Notes under the pieces: model-generated
Databases searched by the model: none
What the model saw: only the letters and a program-made list of their open reading frames with translations
Told to the model about the DNA's origin: nothing
In this document: positions 1-5,539 of the stretch, piece by piece
How the letters are laid out: every line of letters starts with the position of its first letter
Numbering within the stretch: the first letter of the stretch is position 1
DNA from: RGIG7378 sp045588325
Lineage (GTDB): Bacteria; Bacillota; Clostridia; RGIG7378
DNA length: 8,335 nt
Assembly: GCA_045588325.1 (NCBI GenBank)
Contig: JAZNEA010000091.1
Location: 1 to 8,335, forward strand
Reading direction: 5' to 3'
Position numbers and translations under genes: made by a program

Positions 1-284
1 ACAGCATAGGTTGAAAACTTAACATTCTGTCCTCTGTCAAAATTATCTATCGCCTTAATGAGGCCTACGCAACCCACCTGAAACAGGTCATCCATGTTTT
101 CGCCGCGGGAACTGAACCTTTGAATAACGCTTAGGACCAGCTTGAGATTTCCAGCTATAAATTCCTGCCTGGCCTCTCTGTCGCCCGCCTCTATTCTGTC
201 AAATAATTCCTCCTTTTCCTCGCAGCTAAGATTTGGCAGTACGGACGTATTAACTCCGCTGATTTCTACCTTGTTTATAAACAT
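1..284 (-). CDS. sigG: RNA polymerase sporulation sigma factor SigmaG (N-terminal part, 3' end outside window)
   Basis: SigmaG directs late forespore transcription during sporulation. Reading the minus strand from the ATG at 284-282 gives 94 complete residues beginning MFINKVEISGVNTSVLPNL, which aligns with the start of Bacillus subtilis SigG (NKVEICGVDTSKLP). Sigma region 2 follows: NLKLVLSVIQRF at about 46-57, DDLFQVGCVGLIKAIDNFD at about 65-83, and NVKFSTYA at the cut end. There is no pro-sequence, as expected for SigG and unlike SigE. A Shine-Dalgarno-like GGAGAG lies only about 3 bases before the ATG, a tight spacing that may give modest translation. The gene follows sigE after an 89-base gap holding a SigmaF-like promoter, the usual spoIIGA-sigE-sigG order. 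The C-terminal half with region 4 is not in the window. Confidence 0.93.
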   Translation of the reverse strand, partial: MFINKVEISGVNTSVLPNLSCEEKEELFDRIEAGDREARQEFIAGNLKLVLSVIQRFSSRGENMDDLFQVGCVGLIKAIDNFDRGQNVKFSTYA

Positions 285-314
285 ATGCTCTCCGCACAAA
301 TCGAGATTCGTATT

Positions 315-344
315 TATTTATTCCCCGAGAGAAAAATTAAATAC
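315..344 (-). promoter_or_regulatory. Candidate SigmaF-type (forespore) promoter of sigG
   Basis: On the minus strand GTATT (344-340) is followed by exactly 15 bases and then GGAATAAATA (324-315). The remembered SigmaF consensus is roughly GYATA, 15 bases, GGnnAnAnTA, so this has one mismatch in each box. Transcription would start near 307, leaving a leader of about 23 bases before the sigG ATG at 284. The call fits known biology, since sigG has its own SigmaF-dependent promoter in B. subtilis. It was found by eye in an AT-rich gap, so chance similarity is possible. The same bases also form an imperfect AU-rich inverted repeat at 310-344. Confidence 0.45.
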
Positions 345-373
345 GGCGGGTATGCACACTATTATTTATACTC

Positions 374-1084
374 CTATGCTCTCTGTTGTATTTCCTTGCG
401 CAGTCTCGAGAATATGCGCTTTTCCAGACGTGAAATATAGCTCTGAGATATGCCCAGGGTGTCAGCAACCTCCTTTTGGGTCAGCTCCTTCCTGCCGCCC
501 AGGCCAAAGCGCATCTCCACAATCTGCCTCTCCCTGCCTGACAGTTCCGCCACAGCATCTCTCAAGACCTTTCGCTCGCACTCCTCCTCCATATCACGAA
601 CCAAAACATCCTCATCTGTCCCGATGATATCTGACAACAAAAGCTCATTCCCTTCGCCATCCACGTTAAGGGGCTCGTCTAGAGAAATCTCGTTCCTGGT
701 TCGTTGGTTGCGCCTCAGGTACATCAAAATCTCGTTTTCTATGCACTTTGATGCGTACGTGGCAATCTTTATGTTCTTATCTGGTTTGTAGGTATTTATC
801 GCCTTTATGAGGCCTATGGAGCCTATAGAGATAAGATCGTCCATGCAGGCACCTGTATTCTCAAACCTCCTTGCTATATAGACAACAAGTCTAAGGTTAT
901 GCTCAATCAGCAGTTTTCTGCTATCACTGCCCGGTTCCTCCAACCGGCTGAGGACCAGGGCCTCCTCCTCTGGACCCAGGGGCTCCGGTAGGATCTCTGT
1001 GCCGCCAATATAGTGGAGGCTGTCGGTCTGGAAAATGCCGCCTACAGTCCTCAACAGGTTCTCGATCAAATTGTTTATGTTCAT
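374..1084 (-). CDS. sigE: RNA polymerase sporulation sigma factor SigmaE (pro-SigmaE precursor)
   Basis: SigmaE is the early mother-cell sigma factor of sporulation, made as an inactive membrane-associated precursor. The 236-residue product is close in length to the B. subtilis protein (239). Residues 1-24 form a pro-sequence ahead of YIGGTEILP, which matches the start of mature SigE (YIGGSEALP). Region 2 spans about 59-126, including NLRLVVYIARRFENTG, DDLISIGSIGLIKAINTY and ATYASKCIENEILMYLRRN. Region 4 spans about 176-232, with the helix-turn-helix around LTQKEVADTLGISQSYISRLEKR cut here to its core ISQSYISRLEKR. The start is fixed by AGGAGG five bases upstream, which overlaps the spoIIGA stop codon, so the two genes are probably translationally coupled. 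The upstream neighbour encodes the protease expected to cleave the pro-sequence. Nothing looks truncated or broken. Confidence 0.97.
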   Translation of the reverse strand: MNINNLIENLLRTVGGIFQTDSLHYIGGTEILPEPLGPEEEALVLSRLEEPGSDSRKLLIEHNLRLVVYIARRFENTGACMDDLISIGSIGLIKAINTYKPDKNIKIATYASKCIENEILMYLRRNQRTRNEISLDEPLNVDGEGNELLLSDIIGTDEDVLVRDMEEECERKVLRDAVAELSGRERQIVEMRFGLGGRKELTQKEVADTLGISQSYISRLEKRIFSRLRKEIQQRA

Positions 1085-1089
1085 GTATT

Positions 1090-1095
1090 CCTCCT
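1090..1095 (-). promoter_or_regulatory. Shine-Dalgarno of sigE overlapping the spoIIGA stop codon
   Basis: AGGAGG sits five bases before the sigE ATG, and its first two bases are the AG of the spoIIGA TAG stop (1096-1094). Ribosomes finishing the protease would therefore be placed to start its substrate, keeping the two products co-expressed. This is seen directly; the coupling is inferred. Confidence 0.8.
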
Positions 1096-1843
1096 ATCTG
1101 AGCGCCTCAGCGCTAATTATTGCCTTGTACTTTCCTCCACCCAATTTTCTATCCACTGGGCATACAATCGGAGCAGGGATTTCCTTGCTGCTCTCCCTGT
1201 TATGCACAATTGCTTTTCTAAACCTTATGCCCTTCAGGATTCCACTATCTGTGGCCGTAGAATATGGTATTAATCGTATCTGATCGTCTGTAGGCGAAAG
1301 GTCCTCGCTCTCCAAAATAATGGCGGGATTGCCGGATATAGGGTCCGCAAGGGAGCAACCTGTGTCTGCCAGTGCCGTCACATTTATGGATGCTCCAGTA
1401 TGGTCAACCAGTTCCAACATCACCAGATTGCCTCGGTCCCCGGATAGATGCTTGTAACGAACTGCCACCAGCACCAACATTACGGCTATCAGGATGGCAG
1501 GGCCCACAATTCTGAATTTTTCGTCCATGGCAAGTACAGATCCTGCCAGGACAAACGTACAGACATAAAAACACGATGCGCTTCTCAAAAACTGGCCAAT
1601 GGATTCTGGCAGGTAGGCGATTATAATCATTGCCAGAGAAATGCACAGTTTCCCAGGAAGGCTAAACCATATGGGAACATAAAAGAAAATGGCGCTTAGA
1701 ACTGCGTACAATCCGCCTACAGCAGAGGCCAAAAGCATGAGGTATTTGTTGTAACCAAGGCCAGTCATCTTGGCCCCTATGTACAAAATCAGATAATTAA
1801 TTATGGAATTTTCAAGGAATAACAAATCCACATAAACGAACAT
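1094..1843 (-). CDS. spoIIGA: SpoIIGA, sporulation sigma-E factor processing aspartic peptidase
   Basis: SpoIIGA is the membrane protease that removes the pro-sequence from pro-SigmaE at the sporulation septum. From the ATG at 1843 the product is 249 residues, beginning MFVYVDLLFLENSIINY, like B. subtilis MKIYLDVIWLLNF. The first 130 or so residues hold about five hydrophobic membrane segments. The soluble half carries the aspartic-protease motif ALADTGCSLADPISGNPAI, with the predicted catalytic Asp near 160 (family pattern DTG/DSG...L.DP), followed by IRLIPYSTA and a C-terminal KYKAIIS like the family's DAIIH. An in-frame GTG at 1858 would add five residues, but it has no Shine-Dalgarno sequence and lies inside a terminator stem. 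The 1843 ATG has GAGGTG at good spacing. The protein is shorter than the roughly 309-residue B. subtilis form, mainly between the DTG motif and IPY. Confidence 0.93.
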   Translation of the reverse strand: MFVYVDLLFLENSIINYLILYIGAKMTGLGYNKYLMLLASAVGGLYAVLSAIFFYVPIWFSLPGKLCISLAMIIIAYLPESIGQFLRSASCFYVCTFVLAGSVLAMDEKFRIVGPAILIAVMLVLVAVRYKHLSGDRGNLVMLELVDHTGASINVTALADTGCSLADPISGNPAIILESEDLSPTDDQIRLIPYSTATDSGILKGIRFRKAIVHNRESSKEIPAPIVCPVDRKLGGGKYKAIISAEALR

Positions 1844-1878
1844 AAAAAAACACCTCACAAACGAATTGTAAGGTGTTT
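1844..1878 (-). terminator. Intrinsic terminator after plsY, running into the spoIIGA start codon
   Basis: On the minus strand a 13-base arm (1878-1866, AAACACCTTACAA) pairs with 1860-1848 (TTGTGAGGTGTTT) through 12 Watson-Crick pairs and one G-U pair, around the five-base loop TTCGT. Seven consecutive T residues (1850-1844) follow, partly within the stem. This is a textbook intrinsic terminator 29 bases after the plsY stop. The T-run touches the spoIIGA ATG at 1843, and the 3' arm contains that gene's Shine-Dalgarno sequence, so the element may regulate spoIIGA as well as end the plsY transcript. Confidence 0.85.
1851..1856 (-). promoter_or_regulatory. Shine-Dalgarno of spoIIGA embedded in the terminator stem
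   Basis: GAGGTG ends seven bases before the ATG at 1843. It decides that start over the upstream in-frame GTG at 1858. All six bases lie in the 3' arm of the hairpin at 1848-1878, so they would be paired when the hairpin forms. Confidence 0.75.
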
Positions 1879-1906
1879 CAGATGTCTAAGTCTGTCAGTT
1901 TTAGTA

Positions 1907-2593
1907 TTAGAATTTGAGTTTTTTCTCGTTGCCTGCAATGAGTCTGGAAATGTTGCTCCTGTGGCTGTAGACCACCAGGGCACCAACGACCAGGGCAAAA
2001 CCAAAGTACCACCAGCTGCCATATTGCCAGCCTGCAAGAGTGGCAACCAATACACTAATAGGATAGCAAACTGCCGCTGCAATAGATCCCAGGGAAACGT
2101 ATCTGAATATGGCCACAAGAATGATAAATGGTAAAATGCATATGAGCCCGATCTTCCAGCTGAGGACAAAAAGTGTAACGGCCGAAACCAGCACACCCTT
2201 GCCTCCCTTAAACCTGAAATACAAGGGCCAGTTGTGTCCCAAAATGGCACCAAAGCAGGCAAACATGGCACCGGGCACTACGCCTGTAGCTGCCACGGAA
2301 TTGTACAGGGCCACGAAACCCTCTCCTCCAATGAGAACTGTTGTGGCATGGGCCATAGCTACGTTATGAACCAGGATACCAAGCAATGCTGCCACAATAG
2401 CCTTGGCCACGTCGCCCAGCAGTACCATAAGGGCAGCGCCCTTGCCGTACACTCTGAGGGCATTGGTAAGGCCAGCATTGCCAGAACCCTTGGTGCGAAT
2501 ATCCTCTCCGTATCTGAGCTTGGACACTGCCAAGGCTGTGTTGATGCTGCCCAGCAAGTATCCTGCTACCAGAAGTGCTAACATGTATTCCAT
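1907..2593 (-). CDS. plsY: Glycerol-3-phosphate acyltransferase PlsY (acyl-phosphate dependent)
   Basis: PlsY is an integral membrane enzyme that transfers an acyl group from acyl-phosphate (made by PlsX) to the sn-1 position of glycerol 3-phosphate, giving lysophosphatidic acid, the first step of phospholipid synthesis. The 228-residue protein shows the family motifs: GSGNAGLTNALRVYG at about 36-50, GHNWPLYFRFKGGKGV at about 119-134, FRYVSLGSIAA at about 163-173, and the C-terminal HRSNISRLIAGNEKK. Hydrophobic segments separate them, consistent with several membrane passes. It is somewhat longer than the usual 195-215 residues, with extra sequence around 75-105. The ATG overlaps the der stop codon by one base (TGATG), and a GGGAGAGG Shine-Dalgarno sits about seven bases upstream, so der and plsY are probably translationally coupled. 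The transcript is predicted to end at the terminator at 1844-1878. Confidence 0.96.
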   Translation of the reverse strand: MEYMLALLVAGYLLGSINTALAVSKLRYGEDIRTKGSGNAGLTNALRVYGKGAALMVLLGDVAKAIVAALLGILVHNVAMAHATTVLIGGEGFVALYNSVAATGVVPGAMFACFGAILGHNWPLYFRFKGGKGVLVSAVTLFVLSWKIGLICILPFIILVAIFRYVSLGSIAAAVCYPISVLVATLAGWQYGSWWYFGFALVVGALVVYSHRSNISRLIAGNEKKLKF

Positions 2594-3924
2594 CAGATGT
2601 CCTCTCCCTTGCTCTTTTCTCTGACCAGCATTACAAGATCTGATCCCTCAAAACCAAAATTCTTTCGGAGCTGGTTCTTGATATATCTCTCGTAGGAGAA
2701 ATGGAACAACTTTTTAGAATTTACGAATATGGCGAACTGAGGAGGCTTAACTCCAACCTGAGTAATATAGTAAATCTTAAGTCTACGTCCCTTGTCAGAT
2801 GGGGGCTGAACCATAGCCACGGCATCTGCCAGGATGCTGTTCAGCATACCAGTAGTTGCTCGGATGGTAGCCTGATCTGCCACATAATCAATGAGCTGAT
2901 ACAGTCTGGGAACTCTCTGTCCTGTAAGGGCTGAGATAAAGAGTACCGGCGCATATGTCATAAAGGGAAATCTCCTGTAAAGGTCGTCGGTAAACTGTTT
3001 CATGGTGCCGGTTTCTTTCTCTACGGCATCCCACTTGTTGACGATAAATATACAGGCCTTGCCCTTTTCGTGGGCATATCCTGCGATCTTTGTGTCCTGC
3101 TCGCTCTGTTTCTCCACGGCATCGATCATGATCAATACCACATCTGCCCTGTCAATGGCAGCCCAGCTGCGAACTGTACTGTACCACTCTATGTCATTGT
3201 CGATCTTGTTCTGCTTACGAATGCCTGCAGTGTCGATAAAGACATACTCATGTCCGTTGTAGGATACCCTGCTGTCGATGGCATCTCTGGTGGTGCCAGG
3301 CATGTTGGCAACGATCATGCGATCCTCTCCCAGCAGTCGGTTAATCAGGGATGATTTGCCCACATTAGGCTTGCCAACTACGGCTACCTTGGTGATGAGA
3401 GACTCATCCTCCTCGTTCTCACCGTCAGGGAAATACTTGTATATCTCATCCAGCATATCGCCAATACCCAAGGCCTGTACGGCAGAAATGCACACCAGAT
3501 CGTCAAAGCCCAAGCTATAGAACTCGTACATCTCGTTGGCCATAGTGGTCATGGAGTCAACCTTGTTAACACAAACAACAACCGGCTTTTTGCACCTGCG
3601 GAGCATCTGGGCTACCTCCTCATCATCAGAGGTAAGTCCGGCCTTGCCATCTACAACAAAAAGTATGCAGTCAGCCATATCCATGGCCATCTGGGACTGT
3701 CTGCGCATCTGTGCGTAAATATAGTCGTCGTTAACGGGCTCGATACCACCTGTATCAACCAGCATAAAATTCCTGCCACGCCACTCAGCCTCGCCGTAGA
3801 TTCTATCGCGGGTTACTCCTGGTGTATCGTCTACAATGGCTGTTCTGTTGCCAATAAGGTAGTTAAAAATTGTGGATTTGCCAACGTTTGGCCTGCCAAC
3901 AACTGCTACAATCGGTTTTGCCAT
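2593..3924 (-). CDS. der: Ribosome biogenesis GTPase Der (EngA), double-GTPase
   Basis: Der is a cytoplasmic GTPase needed for assembly of the 50S ribosomal subunit. The 443-residue protein has the full domain set. GTPase domain 1 has GRPNVGKST (10-18), PGVTRD (35-40), DTGG (57-60) and NKVD (120-123). An acidic linker lies around 167-175. GTPase domain 2 has GKPNVGKSS (184-192), PGTTRD (209-214), DTAG (231-234) and NKWD (296-299). A KH-like domain fills about 356-436, including KIYYITQVGVKPPQFAIFVN (383-402). All nucleotide-binding motifs are intact and the length is typical. The ATG is preceded by AGGAGA, and only 12 bases separate it from the stop of the DUF512 gene. It overlaps plsY by one base. 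It is clearly part of one transcription unit with both neighbours. Confidence 0.98.
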   Translation of the reverse strand: MAKPIVAVVGRPNVGKSTIFNYLIGNRTAIVDDTPGVTRDRIYGEAEWRGRNFMLVDTGGIEPVNDDYIYAQMRRQSQMAMDMADCILFVVDGKAGLTSDDEEVAQMLRRCKKPVVVCVNKVDSMTTMANEMYEFYSLGFDDLVCISAVQALGIGDMLDEIYKYFPDGENEEDESLITKVAVVGKPNVGKSSLINRLLGEDRMIVANMPGTTRDAIDSRVSYNGHEYVFIDTAGIRKQNKIDNDIEWYSTVRSWAAIDRADVVLIMIDAVEKQSEQDTKIAGYAHEKGKACIFIVNKWDAVEKETGTMKQFTDDLYRRFPFMTYAPVLFISALTGQRVPRLYQLIDYVADQATIRATTGMLNSILADAVAMVQPPSDKGRRLKIYYITQVGVKPPQFAIFVNSKKLFHFSYERYIKNQLRKNFGFEGSDLVMLVREKSKGEDI

Positions 3925-3936
3925 AAGTATCTCCTG

Positions 3937-5253
3937 TTATTTCAAAAGTGCGCTGACCAAACAATCTGCGCCGTCCTCTACGAAAGTAATTTTAATGTTT
4001 CCCAATGACTCTGACAACATTTTCGGTGTCCAATCATCTAAAAATATATCCTCATCTGCCTTGAGCATTACCCTGGGCAAAATCAGTTCCTCTCCCAAAT
4101 CAAGTCCCTGCAATTGGGCGGAAATATCCTGTCCCGTAAGTAATCCCGCAACCGTAATGTTATGTCCAAAGAAATCGTTGCGAATACCCACGGTCTGGAT
4201 GTCCAATTTGGGGTACTTATTCATGAGTTTCTCTGCCAAAGCGGTGAGCTCTGGGGCAAATGCCAATCCTGTTGCCAATGTGACCCTGCGTTTCTTGGAG
4301 CGTCCGCGATGGCTATCCATCGCATCCTGGAATTCTCCCCTGAACAGTCTGATCATGCCAACGCCATTGTCCAGCTGTGGATAGCCCTCGTAGTACTCTG
4401 CATCCGGCAGCTCACGATGGGATAAGAGAAAGAACTCATCTGAGGGATAAAACATCCTTGATCCAAATCTCTCCAGGCATTTATCCTGATATCTGCCCAC
4501 GATATTGAGACACTCCTCTGCAGACTCGGCGTCGTGTGGTTTAATGTAAGGCAGACCCTCTCGGTGATCCGTCAATCCGGCTGGCACAATAGCTACGCTG
4601 TTGAGTCCTGGACACAATGTCATAAGGTCCTCTATGGTGCGCTCCAACATGGGGCCGTCGTTATATCCGCGACACAATACAATCTGACAGTTGATACTAA
4701 TCCCTGCATCTACCAGATATTTGAGCTTGTCCATGATATCTCCTGCAAAACGGTTGTGCATCATGGAACACCTCAGCTGTGGGTCCGTGGCATGTACCGA
4801 AACGTTAATCGGAGACAGCCGATACTTGATAATCCTGTCCAGCTCGTCGTATTTCATGTTGGTCATAGTAATGTAATTGCCACTCAAAAATGACAGTCGG
4901 GCATCATCGTCCTTAAAATACAGACTCTGTCGCATGCCCTTAGGCATCTGGTTGATAAAGCAGAATATGCAGTCATTGGTACAACTGCGCTCATGATCCA
5001 TGAGGTAAGTATCAAACTCCAATCCGATGTCCTCGTACTGGTCCTTTTCTACCTCGAGCAAAATCTCAGATGCTGCCTCGCCCTGGCCACGATGGAAAAC
5101 TATCCTTAGCTCCTCCTCCATAATGGCAAAACGGTAGTCAAAAACATCACCAATGACATTGCCATTGATGGAAATCAGCGTGTCTCCGGCCCTGATACCG
5201 CCCTCATCGCAGATACTACCCTGCTCTACTGCTTTAATTAAAATACCATCCAT
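3937..5253 (-). CDS. DUF512 family protein: PDZ + radical SAM (putative Fe-S oxidoreductase)
   Basis: The 438-residue protein begins with a PDZ-like domain (about 1-60, with GGIRAGDTLISINGNVIGDVFDY). A radical-SAM region follows, with the cluster motif CTNDCIFC: Cys91, Cys95 and Cys98 in CX3CX2C spacing. A long DUF512 region occupies roughly 200-420, including GYNDG, MFYPSDEFF and NGVGMIRLF. The family is common in Clostridia and often lies beside der, but its reaction is not established to my knowledge, so no substrate is proposed. The CX3CX2C motif implies a 4Fe-4S cluster and S-adenosylmethionine use. The ATG at 5253 is needed to complete the first PDZ strand, and no in-frame ATG, GTG or TTG exists between it and the preceding in-frame stop. 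Yet it has no Shine-Dalgarno and directly follows a terminator T-tract. Twelve bases separate its stop from der. Confidence 0.9.
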   Translation of the reverse strand: MDGILIKAVEQGSICDEGGIRAGDTLISINGNVIGDVFDYRFAIMEEELRIVFHRGQGEAASEILLEVEKDQYEDIGLEFDTYLMDHERSCTNDCIFCFINQMPKGMRQSLYFKDDDARLSFLSGNYITMTNMKYDELDRIIKYRLSPINVSVHATDPQLRCSMMHNRFAGDIMDKLKYLVDAGISINCQIVLCRGYNDGPMLERTIEDLMTLCPGLNSVAIVPAGLTDHREGLPYIKPHDAESAEECLNIVGRYQDKCLERFGSRMFYPSDEFFLLSHRELPDAEYYEGYPQLDNGVGMIRLFRGEFQDAMDSHRGRSKKRRVTLATGLAFAPELTALAEKLMNKYPKLDIQTVGIRNDFFGHNITVAGLLTGQDISAQLQGLDLGEELILPRVMLKADEDIFLDDWTPKMLSESLGNIKITFVEDGADCLVSALLK

Positions 5254-5295
5254 AAAATCAAAAGAAAAAGCGGCAGAAACGAAAACCTGCCGCTT
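5254..5295 (-). terminator. Intrinsic terminator after rpmF, running into the DUF512 start codon
   Basis: On the minus strand AAGCGGCAG (5295-5287) pairs perfectly with CTGCCGCTT (5276-5268) around a 10-base loop. A T-rich run, TTTCTTTTGATTTT (5267-5254), follows. The stem is GC-rich and starts 19 bases after the rpmF stop codon, a classic intrinsic terminator. The ATG of the next gene is the very next base (5253), so there is no room for a separate promoter or ribosome binding site between them. Confidence 0.88.
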
Positions 5296-5314
5296 GTAAA
5301 GTCTAATGCCTTAG

Positions 5315-5500
5315 TTATTTGTCTGCATCCAGATGAAGCACATCTGTGTTCTTATAATAACCACACTCAGGGCAAACTCTGTGAGCCAGCTTATAAGCGT
5401 GGCATCTGGGGCATCTTGCCAAAGCGGGAATCTCCAGCTTCCAATTGGCGCGACGCTTTGCTCCTCTGGCATGTGAAACTTTTCTCTTAGGTAATGCCAT
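5315..5500 (-). CDS. rpmF: 50S ribosomal protein L32 (zinc-ribbon type)
   Basis: L32 is a small protein of the large ribosomal subunit. The 61-residue product starts MALPKRKVSHARGAKRRANW, the conserved L32 N-terminus, and carries four zinc-ligand cysteines at 30, 33, 43 and 46 (CPRC and CPEC). It is therefore the zinc-binding form rather than the cysteine-free paralogue some bacteria carry for zinc shortage. A strong Shine-Dalgarno, AGGAGGTG, lies seven bases before the ATG. It follows the DUF177 gene by 39 bases, the widely conserved yceD-rpmF pairing, and should share the promoter at 6077-6104. A terminator follows immediately, which fits high expression of a short ribosomal-protein transcript. 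Confidence 0.97.
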   Translation of the reverse strand: MALPKRKVSHARGAKRRANWKLEIPALARCPRCHAYKLAHRVCPECGYYKNTDVLHLDADK

Positions 5501-5539
5501 TTAACTACACCTCCTGTTAGTGTATAATAAGTATTTTAC

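Noticed and set aside
142..627. Plus-strand open frame of 161 codons across sigG and sigE
   Set aside because: It lies antisense to two sigma factor genes. Its Pro/Ser-rich end mirrors the complement of sigE region 4; no ribosome site of note.
50..855. Near-identical stretches in sigG (about 50-70) and sigE (about 798-820)
   Set aside because: They encode the same conserved sigma region 2 core (GLIKAI) in paralogous genes, so this is shared ancestry and not a repeat element.
1856..1858. Upstream GTG start for spoIIGA, adding five residues
   Set aside because: It has no Shine-Dalgarno and lies inside the terminator stem. The ATG at 1843 has GAGGTG at good spacing and matches the family N-terminus.
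3872..4384. Plus-strand open frame of 170 codons opposite der and the DUF512 gene
   Set aside because: The low-complexity Ser/Pro/Leu-rich translation is typical of antisense frames, and both opposing genes are intact.
5501..5525. Short TAAC...GTTA inverted repeat around the rpmF Shine-Dalgarno
   Set aside because: Four A/T-rich pairs would leave the Shine-Dalgarno in an open loop; not convincing as a regulatory element.
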